The position numbers and the translations under genes were made by a program. Shown in pieces: positions 58,006 through 64,000 of a stretch of 64,000 bases of DNA (the first letter of the stretch is position 1; every line of letters starts with the position of its first letter). This stretch comes from Trichormus variabilis 0441 (GTDB taxonomy: Bacteria > Cyanobacteriota > Cyanobacteriia > Cyanobacteriales > Nostocaceae): assembly GCF_009856605.1 (NCBI RefSeq), contig NZ_CP047242.1:6313768-6377767 (forward strand). The letters are read 5' to 3'. Under the pieces are notes generated by a model. It did no database searches. It was not told the DNA's origin and saw nothing but the letters and a program-made list of their open reading frames with translations.

Positions 58006-58701
58006 ATGAGTTATCAAGCCATAATTTTTGATCTCGACAATACACTGTTAAATTTTGAACTATGTGAACGTCAAGCAATTCTTGGCGCGTTATCAGATTG
58101 TGCAGTATCTTTAGATATATATAAAATAACTGAGACTATTTTTTTAGAAGTATTTGAAAGCTATAATTCTCAGTATTGGCAAAAGAGAGATGTTTTATCT
58201 CCTATCGAAATAACAGAATTATCTTATCAAAGCACACTGGCTCACTTAAATATAAACACAGATAAAACTAACCATCTCAGTCAAAGCTTTTGGCATATTT
58301 TTAATCATTCAGCCGTCACAGAATCTGGTGTATATGAACTTCTAACCTTCCTGAAACGCAATTATCGTTTAGCTGTCATTACCAATGGTTTTATATCAGC
58401 ACAAGTACCAAGGATGCAGGCTGCGGGAATTGATCACTTTTTTGAGGAGGTGGTAGTTTCGGAAGCAATTGGTTTTGCTAAACCATCACCGGAAATATTT
58501 CATTATGCTTTATCAAAGTTAGATTTAACGCCATCACAAGTCCTTTATGTTGGAGATTCTCTAAGTCATGACTATGCAGGTACAACACAAGTCAATATTG
58601 ATTTTTGTTACTACAACAGAAAAAATCAAGCTTTACCAAAAGAAGTTAAACCAAAATTTATCGTAAATCAACTTTTAGATTTACTAGAACTAGTCAAATA
58701 A
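58006..58701 (+). CDS. HAD-family hydrolase (YjjG-like phosphatase)
   Basis: The 231-residue protein has HAD motif I FDLDNTLL (D9 nucleophile, D11), motif II ITNGF, motif III K in FAKPSPEIF and motif IV GDSLSHDY. The helical cap inserts after motif I, as in subclass I (YjjG, which removes phosphate from noncanonical nucleotides, or phosphoglycolate-like enzymes). It follows the GNAT gene by 29 bp. Substrate unknown; housekeeping damage control or a tailoring step are both possible. Confidence 0.88.
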   Translation: MSYQAIIFDLDNTLLNFELCERQAILGALSDCAVSLDIYKITETIFLEVFESYNSQYWQKRDVLSPIEITELSYQSTLAHLNINTDKTNHLSQSFWHIFNHSAVTESGVYELLTFLKRNYRLAVITNGFISAQVPRMQAAGIDHFFEEVVVSEAIGFAKPSPEIFHYALSKLDLTPSQVLYVGDSLSHDYAGTTQVNIDFCYYNRKNQALPKEVKPKFIVNQLLDLLELVK

Positions 58702-58728
58702 TTTTTAACCATTGAATATTTCCCAAAA

Positions 58729-59511
58729 ATGTCTATTTATAATTCCATCGGTAAACAATATTCCCAAACTCGTGTTCCTGACATTCGCATCGTCAATGCA
58801 ATAATTAATCTACTCAATTTACCAAAGGGTAGCGTTATCGCTGATATTGGTGCTGGTACTGGTGGTTATAGTGTAGCCTTGGCTAACCAAGGATTGTTTG
58901 TTTATGCTGTTGAACCTTCTATTGTGATGCGACAGCAAGCGGTTGTACATCCTCAAGTGGAATGGTTTACTGGCTATGCAGAAAATTTAGCTTTACCAGA
59001 TAAATCTGTTGATGGTGTTATCAGTATTTTAGCGATACATCACTTTTCGCATCTTGAAAAATCCTTCCAAGAAATGCAAAGAATTATTAGAGATGGGACA
59101 ATCGTTTTACTAACTTTTGATATTAGACTCGCTCAAAGAATTTGGCTGTATGATTATTTTCCCTTTTTGTGGGAAGACGCTTTACGATTTTTACCCCTTG
59201 ACGAACAAATTAATTTACTTCAGGAAAATACTAAAAGGCGTGTTGAAGCCATACCATTTTTATTACCACACGACTTGTCTGATTTATTCGCCGCCGCAGC
59301 TTGGAGACGACCAGAATTATATCTGAAAGCCGAAGTACGGGCGGGTATATCATCTTTTGCGTTAGCTAATCAAGATTTAGTAGAAAAAGGATTAGAGTTA
59401 CTTACAGCCGATTTAAATAATGGAGAATGGATAAGAAAATATGGTGAAATTCATCATCTGCAAGAAATTGATATAGGCTATCGCTTTATTTATACAACAC
59501 TCGATAAATGA
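58729..59511 (+). CDS. Class I SAM-dependent methyltransferase
   Basis: The 260-residue protein has SAM motif I VIADIGAGTGGYSVALA, motif post-I FVYAVEPS, acidic and hydrophobic motif II region GVISILAIHHFSH, and a C-terminal region with no signature. It most resembles Ubie/COQ5-type small-molecule methyltransferases. Within the four-gene block (28 bp after the HAD gene, 15 bp before the next GNAT), it may modify a common small substrate. Confidence 0.88.
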   Translation: MSIYNSIGKQYSQTRVPDIRIVNAIINLLNLPKGSVIADIGAGTGGYSVALANQGLFVYAVEPSIVMRQQAVVHPQVEWFTGYAENLALPDKSVDGVISILAIHHFSHLEKSFQEMQRIIRDGTIVLLTFDIRLAQRIWLYDYFPFLWEDALRFLPLDEQINLLQENTKRRVEAIPFLLPHDLSDLFAAAAWRRPELYLKAEVRAGISSFALANQDLVEKGLELLTADLNNGEWIRKYGEIHHLQEIDIGYRFIYTTLDK

Positions 59512-59526
59512 TGATGGGTAATAATT

Positions 59527-59988
59527 ATGGTAAATAAAGTTGCTTTAGTTGAAGAGGTTACAATTAAACAAGCTAATATTAAAGATGCAGAAAGAATTAC
59601 TACCCTTGGTGAACAACTAGGATATTCCCTCACAATTCAACAGGTAGAGCAACGTTTGAATAAAATTCAAAACGATGCAGAACATATTGTTTATGTTGCA
59701 ACTTTAGCAAATGAATATGTAATTGGTTGGGCGCACGCTCATATTTGTGATTTACTCATTATGCCAAAGCAAGCAATTCTTTTAGGCTTAGTGGTAGATA
59801 AAGATTATCATCATCACGGAATTGGTCGTTATTTAATGCAGTATATTGAACAATGGGCTGTCTTAAAAGAATGTGATGGTGTAATGTTACGGTCTAATAT
59901 TAAACGCAAAGAGGCATATTTATTTTATGAGAAAATTGGTTATATCAATATCAAACAGTCATTAGCTTTTTATAAGCAATTAATTTAA
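59527..59988 (+). CDS. GNAT-family N-acetyltransferase
   Basis: The 153-residue protein has the GNAT core AILLGLVVDKDYHHHGIGRYLMQYIEQWA (motif A with HGIG) and VMLRSNIKRKEAYLFYEKIGY (motif B). It acetylates an unknown amine. It is the second GNAT of the block and clearly a different subfamily from that at 57452. The ferredoxin gene begins 31 bp later. Confidence 0.88.
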   Translation: MVNKVALVEEVTIKQANIKDAERITTLGEQLGYSLTIQQVEQRLNKIQNDAEHIVYVATLANEYVIGWAHAHICDLLIMPKQAILLGLVVDKDYHHHGIGRYLMQYIEQWAVLKECDGVMLRSNIKRKEAYLFYEKIGYINIKQSLAFYKQLI

Positions 59989-60019
59989 TGTCTAAATTAT
60001 AAAATTGGAGCATGATGTT

Positions 60020-60247
60020 ATGGCTTTAATCAATCAAAGAGTAGATGTACCTGTAATTGTTGATGAATCAAAATGTTTGGAAAAATGTACGGCTTGTATT
60101 GAGGTTTGTCCTTTAGATGTGTTGGCTAAGAATCCAGAGACGGGGAAAGCATATATGAAATATGATGAGTGTTGGTTTTGTTTACCTTGTGAAAAGGAAT
60201 GTCCTGCTAATGCTATTACGGTGCAGATTCCTTTTTTGTTGCGGTAA
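60020..60247 (+). CDS. Two [4Fe-4S] ferredoxin, AprB-like partner
   Basis: The 75-residue protein has two cluster motifs: CLEKCTACIEVCP (near 21-33) and CWFCLPCEKECP (near 53-64). The first has an irregular spacing (C-x3-C-x2-C-x3-C), and the extra Cys between, with DVLAKNPETGK, recalls the small beta subunit of APS reductase. ATG 60020 (MALINQR) is preferred to 60005 for the conserved start of VPVIVDESKC. It is likely the electron acceptor or donor of the flavoprotein at 55514, from which it is separated by four unrelated genes. Confidence 0.88.
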   Translation: MALINQRVDVPVIVDESKCLEKCTACIEVCPLDVLAKNPETGKAYMKYDECWFCLPCEKECPANAITVQIPFLLR

Positions 60248-60307
60248 TTATGTAAATTTATATCACGCAGAGGCGCGGAGAGTAAGAGTTAGAGGAGAGA
60301 TTAAATT

Positions 60308-61285
60308 ATGTCTATAAGTGCTGATTCTGAATTAAATCAATGGTTGGAAATGTTGCGATCGCCTGATGTCAATGACCGCTTAGTAGCTGTAAAAACTCTA
60401 CAGCATCTCGGCGAAGAAGAGACAATTGATGCTTTAATTATTGCCCTCAAAGATGAAAGTGTAGCTGTCCAGAAAATAGCTATATCTGCTCTTTGGGAAA
60501 TTGCCAATCCTGTGGCGATTCCTGCTTTAATTGAATGCTTGAGTTTGCAAGATGAAGATATTAGGAGTGAAGCTGCATCAGCATTAAATGAGTTAGTTAG
60601 TCAAGATGATTTATTACTTTTATTAGATAAACTCCAAATTGATGATATCAATACACAACTCAATATTTTAGTGCTGCTGCGTAAAATTCATGATATTCAA
60701 TCTTTACCCTATATATTACCATTTTTACAATCACATAATTCTGAGTTAAGAGAAGCTGCAATCACTACATTGCGATATCTTAATCAACTAGAAAAATGCT
60801 CCGAAGCTTTAGATTTAATCTTTGATGAATCAGCAGTTGTGCGACGGGCTGCGGCTTTAACTCTGGGACATTTACAAGATACAGAAGTAATTACTAAACT
60901 CAGTCAAGCACTGACTAATGATAGTGACTGGCAAGTGCGGCGTAATGCGGCTAAATCTCTAGCTATTCATGCAAATCATCAAGCAATTTTAGCCTTAGAA
61001 ACTGCTTTAAGTGATGAACATTGGCAAGTCAGGAAAGCATCTGCACAAGCCTTACAAAAAATCCCAGATACTCAAGTTATGCCGCAATTAATTCAAGCTT
61101 TAACAGATGAATATGCAGATGTTCGCAAAGAAGCTGTAATTGCTCTTGTTAACTTGGCTCATTCTGATGTGATCATCCCTCTGCAACAGGCTTTAGATGA
61201 TCCTGATAGGGAGGTTGCTATTCAAGCGCAACGAGCGATTAACAAGATACAAACAGATATTGTTTTTAACGCGGAGGAACGCTAA
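60308..61285 (+). CDS. HEAT-repeat protein
   Basis: The 325-residue protein is built almost wholly of HEAT/PBS-lyase-type repeats of about 31 residues (DRLVAVKTLQHLGEEETIDALI, VRRAAALTLGHLQDTEVI, WQVRRNAAKSLAI, VRKASAQALQKI, VRKEAVIALVNLA). Such proteins act as binding scaffolds; in cyanobacteria some join bilins to phycobiliproteins (CpcE/F, NblB) and others assist cofactor enzymes. Placed between the ferredoxin and the Mrp ATPase, a chaperone role for this redox set is plausible but inferred. Confidence 0.87.
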   Translation: MSISADSELNQWLEMLRSPDVNDRLVAVKTLQHLGEEETIDALIIALKDESVAVQKIAISALWEIANPVAIPALIECLSLQDEDIRSEAASALNELVSQDDLLLLLDKLQIDDINTQLNILVLLRKIHDIQSLPYILPFLQSHNSELREAAITTLRYLNQLEKCSEALDLIFDESAVVRRAAALTLGHLQDTEVITKLSQALTNDSDWQVRRNAAKSLAIHANHQAILALETALSDEHWQVRKASAQALQKIPDTQVMPQLIQALTDEYADVRKEAVIALVNLAHSDVIIPLQQALDDPDREVAIQAQRAINKIQTDIVFNAEER

Positions 61286-61363
61286 GTAAGCGCGGAGGAA
61301 CGCTAAGTTTTTTAGAGTTAGTTTGCTACTGTTGAATTAAGATTTTTAAGAGAGTTAGCAATA

Positions 61364-62374
61364 GTGGGCCAATCAGAAGTTAATTTTTATCAACAAGAAG
61401 TAGTTGAACTGCTCAAGCAGGTAATCGAACCAAACTTAAAAAATGACATAGTTAGTTTGGGAATGGTGCGGAATCTCCGCATAGTTGATGACTATGTTTA
61501 CTTGCGTTTATATATTGGTTCTCATCAGCAGCAATTACAAACAGAAGTTGAAGCTAAATTATCAGCTTTGTCTTGGTGTAAAAAGACTTATATTCAAATT
61601 TGTACAATTCCTGGGGTGAAAATCACTCTGGGAATTTCTAGTGGTAAAGGTGGTGTTGGTAAATCAACTACAGCCGTAAATATAGCCGCCGCTTTAAGTT
61701 TACAAGGGGCAAAAGTTGGGCTATTAGATGCGGATGTTTATGGGCCGAATGTGCCGCAAATGCTGGGTTTAGGACAAGCTGATGTTGAGGTAATTCAGAC
61801 TCCTACAGGTGAGAAGTTTTTACCTCTGGAAGTCCAAGGAATTAAATTAATGTCGGTGGGTTTACTAGCAGAAGAAAATCGTCCTTTGGCTTGGCGGGGG
61901 CCTGTACTGCACAAAATTATTACCCAATTTATCAATGATGTGGAATGGGGCGAATTAGATTATTTATTAATAGATTTACCCCCAGGTACGGGTGATGCTC
62001 AAATTACGATTATTCAAGAAAGTCCAATTTGTGGGGTGATTTTGGTGACGACTCCGCAGCAAGTAGCTGTTGCAGATGTTCGACGTAATATATATATGTT
62101 CCGCCAAGTCGGTGTTCCAGTGCTGGGGATTGTGGAAAATATGAGTTATTTAATTTGTGGCGATTGTGGTTCACGCACCTATATTTTTGGTAGTGGTGGG
62201 GGTGAACAACTTGCAACGGAATTACAAGCGCCTCTACTGGGACAAATCCCCATTGATCAGCGTATTTGTAGCGGTGGTGATAGCGGAAATCCCATCGCCA
62301 TTAGTGAACAAACTTCCCCAGCTAGTGAGGTTTTTAGAAATATTGCGATCGCTATAGGTTTAAGCTTCCCTTAG
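61364..62374 (+). CDS. Mrp/ApbC-type Fe-S cluster carrier ATPase
   Basis: These P-loop ATPases deliver Fe-S clusters to target enzymes. The 336-residue protein has an N-terminal MIP18-like (DUF59) domain (about 10-75), Walker A SGKGGVGKST (93-102), LIDLPPGTGDAQ, and the cluster-binding CxxC (ICGDCG). The start is GTG 61364. It follows the ferredoxin and HEAT genes on the same strand, so it may insert clusters into the ferredoxin or flavoprotein complex. Cyanobacteria usually have another Mrp for general use. It is convergent with the next gene; the stops are adjacent (gap of 1 bp). Confidence 0.9.
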   Translation: MGQSEVNFYQQEVVELLKQVIEPNLKNDIVSLGMVRNLRIVDDYVYLRLYIGSHQQQLQTEVEAKLSALSWCKKTYIQICTIPGVKITLGISSGKGGVGKSTTAVNIAAALSLQGAKVGLLDADVYGPNVPQMLGLGQADVEVIQTPTGEKFLPLEVQGIKLMSVGLLAEENRPLAWRGPVLHKIITQFINDVEWGELDYLLIDLPPGTGDAQITIIQESPICGVILVTTPQQVAVADVRRNIYMFRQVGVPVLGIVENMSYLICGDCGSRTYIFGSGGGEQLATELQAPLLGQIPIDQRICSGGDSGNPIAISEQTSPASEVFRNIAIAIGLSFP

Positions 62375-62375
62375 C

Positions 62376-63275
62376 CTAGAAATTTTGGGCTGGCGAACTA
62401 ATAGTTTCATCAGAAAGAGTAGTGATGATGTCTTTCAATCGGCGATCGCGATCGCTTTCTTCTGGTGTTTCCTTACCTAAAGAGGTATCTTTTACTAAGC
62501 GATAAATATCGGCTGCTCCGTAGAAAATCTGCTCAGTCAGACCTAACTCTTTGAAAGTTTCTGCAATCTCTTCCATTTCCCCTACCCAACGATGTGCCTT
62601 TGGTGTCATAGATGGAATGGAGCGTAGTAATATACCAGCAAGTGCAGGCTGGCTATTAGTTACTTCATTCCATAGTTGCTCATCCAAGCCTAAACGATGG
62701 GCAGCAATGAGTAATTCTGTCGCAATTGCTGTCAGTCCTTTTGTTAAAGCTGCATAAGACATCTTTAACCCAGAAGCTTGACCTATTTCATCACTGATGA
62801 CTCGGATATCCAATCCATAATTACTCAGTTGTTGAAATTCTACGGCTTGTTTACCAGAAGCATATATGCGAGTACTACCGGGAACTCTGGGAGGCGGGCC
62901 GATGATGGAAGCATCTACAAATGTTGCACCTGATGATTCGATGATTTGGGCAATACTTTTGACTTTTGCGGGTGCGACTGCATTAGCATCAACATAGAGA
63001 ATTTGTTTCCCTACATTACTTATGACTTCAGCCACTTGCTGGGCTACTTCTGCGGCGGCTGCGGGGACTAAAACTGATAACACCACATCAGATTCAATTA
63101 CCAATTGTGTAAGAGAACCCACATCTTGAATATTAGCGGCGGCTGCTAATCGCTGAGTTCGTTGAGTGCGATGATCTAGAGCAGCTATTGTCCTCAGCCC
63201 ATTTTGATTGAGAACAGATGCTATGGCCTGCCCCATATCACCTGGACTTAAAATACCAACAGTTTTGATTTGCAT
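62376..63275 (-). CDS. NAD(P)-binding dehydrogenase of the 6-phosphogluconate/beta-hydroxyacid type
   Basis: The 299-residue protein has an N-terminal Rossmann fold VGILSPGDMGQAIASVL and a helical C-terminal part of the DUF1932 type. The conserved beta-hydroxyacid dehydrogenase residues appear as FVDASIIGPPPRVPGSTRIYASG and SGLKMSYAALTKG (K likely catalytic). Substrate unknown: such proteins act on phosphogluconate-like or hydroxyisobutyrate-like acids. It stands alone; 166 bp separate it from metX. Confidence 0.87.
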   Translation of the reverse strand: MQIKTVGILSPGDMGQAIASVLNQNGLRTIAALDHRTQRTQRLAAAANIQDVGSLTQLVIESDVVLSVLVPAAAAEVAQQVAEVISNVGKQILYVDANAVAPAKVKSIAQIIESSGATFVDASIIGPPPRVPGSTRIYASGKQAVEFQQLSNYGLDIRVISDEIGQASGLKMSYAALTKGLTAIATELLIAAHRLGLDEQLWNEVTNSQPALAGILLRSIPSMTPKAHRWVGEMEEIAETFKELGLTEQIFYGAADIYRLVKDTSLGKETPEESDRDRRLKDIITTLSDETISSPAQNF

Positions 63276-63441
63276 GGAAAGCCTAACTTTACCTTGACTC
63301 AGCTTTTAATTGGCTGATTTTGGTGATTGAGTTCGTAACAAAACTACTGTAAGTTGATGGAATTGCCGTATTTAGCTTACATAGAAAACTATCATAAATC
63401 ATTGCCAAAAAGCAAGCAAGCTACCCCATGATGGCTCTGAG

Positions 63442-64000
63442 CTAGGTTGTCACATCAGAAAAGGTTTTTAAACTTAAAGATTGTCGAAAGTTAATCACTA
63501 GCTGACTGAGGGTGGCTATATCAATTAAAAAAGCATCGTGACCATAACTGGATTGTAGCCAACCTAGTTGAGCATCAGGAATGAAATCTGCGAGTTCTTG
63601 TTGTTCTGTCGGCGGATAAAGAATATCAGAATCAATAGCCACAACTAAAGCAGGTTGTTTAATGCTTTGCAAAACAGATTTATAGTCTCGACCTTGAGCA
63701 ACATCATGGCTATCCATCGCTTGGGTGAGAGTGATGTAAGTGTTAGCATCAAATCTCTGCACTAGCTTTTGACCATGATGTTGTAGATAACTAGCGATCG
63801 CAAATTGATCGGCCACAGCATCATATTGTCTTCCAAAACGTGCTGTAAAGCTTTGCCAAGAACGATAAGCACTCATCGCCATCATCCGTGCTACCGCTAA
63901 GCCTTGGCTGGGTGGTTGTTCTTTTGTGTAGTTACCCCCCTTCCAGTTGGGATCAGCATAAATAGCTTGTCTTTGGGCTTCACTCAAGCCGATACACCAA
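63442..64000 (-). CDS. metX: Homoserine O-acetyltransferase MetX, C-terminal part (cut by the window edge)
   Basis: MetX acetylates homoserine in methionine synthesis. Only the last about 186 residues are in the window; the frame is open to base 64000, reading WCIGLSEAQRQAIYADPNW at the edge, which is the conserved MetX family block. The catalytic Asp and His of the alpha/beta-hydrolase are in AIDSDILYPPTEQ and SSYGHDAFLID. The TTG at 63987 is not a real start. The gene therefore begins beyond the window on the minus strand. Confidence 0.92.
   Translation of the reverse strand, partial: WCIGLSEAQRQAIYADPNWKGGNYTKEQPPSQGLAVARMMAMSAYRSWQSFTARFGRQYDAVADQFAIASYLQHHGQKLVQRFDANTYITLTQAMDSHDVAQGRDYKSVLQSIKQPALVVAIDSDILYPPTEQQELADFIPDAQLGWLQSSYGHDAFLIDIATLSQLVINFRQSLSLKTFSDVTT

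Overview
The window is chromosomal DNA from a filamentous, heterocyst-forming cyanobacterium of the Nostoc/Anabaena (Trichormus) group. Evidence: very frequent HIP1 octamers (GCGATCGC), the heptamer-type short tandem repeats of that group, petG and cytochrome cM, PEP-CTERM proteins, an SLH-domain porin, a CAAD-domain protein, and above all a vanadium-nitrogenase operon in which vnfD and vnfG are fused. That fusion and the gene set match my memory of Anabaena variabilis ATCC 29413 or a close relative; the strain itself is not proven here.

Layout. 1-7.7 kb is core housekeeping: a Pcp-like peptidase, hisH, rsmD, petG, cytM, a TPR protein, a PpiC-type isomerase and a Tat-exported dienelactone hydrolase. 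An IS1182-type element sits inside an older MITE at 2.8-4.8 kb. 8.3-16.7 kb is the V-nitrogenase operon: a signal-less ModA-like gene, a 700-bp leader, vnfDG, vnfK, vnfE and vnfN, with perfect inverted repeats in the gaps. 16.7-19.3 kb holds two toxin-antitoxin-like pairs, one of them between 37-bp direct repeats. 19.4-21.9 kb has a nitroreductase, a 2OG oxygenase and a TetR regulator. 21.9-27.3 kb is a minus-strand block: an oxyanion ABC transporter (vupABC type), a homocitrate synthase (nifV) and a HTH-plus-binding-domain repressor (VnfR type). 27.7-32.2 kb has a third toxin-antitoxin pair, a divergent NifH paralogue and cydAB. 33-40.5 kb contains a VnfD-CAAD chimera, an RHH protein, an orphan NifE-NifX pair, a nifN pseudogene, vnfH and a second VnfR paralogue.

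41-51.5 kb is an envelope and solute-capture region: two further orphan ModA-like proteins (one with a PEP-CTERM-like tail), two PEP-CTERM proteins, an SLH porin, a CARDB-subtilase and a P450. A 19-bp palindrome, TTACCAA-N5-TTGGTAA, recurs at both ModA-like promoters and once more in the region. 51.7-64 kb has a SPOR protein, mnmA, an orphan SsuA-type lipoprotein, an AprA/fumarate-reductase-like flavoprotein, a GNAT-HAD-methyltransferase-GNAT block, a two-cluster ferredoxin, a HEAT protein, an Mrp/ApbC ATPase, a dehydrogenase and the edge of metX.

How it works together (known families plus inference): VupABC imports vanadate, NifV makes homocitrate, VnfEN and VnfH build FeV-co, VnfDG/VnfK/VnfH form the enzyme, and the two VnfR-type proteins plausibly read molybdate and repress the system. 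CydAB may remove oxygen. The main unexplained items are the D129-substituted NifH paralogue next to cydAB, the NifE-NifX pair facing a dead nifN, the in-frame VnfD-CAAD fusion, the repeated palindrome of the ModA-like/PEP-CTERM island, and the flavoprotein-ferredoxin cluster.
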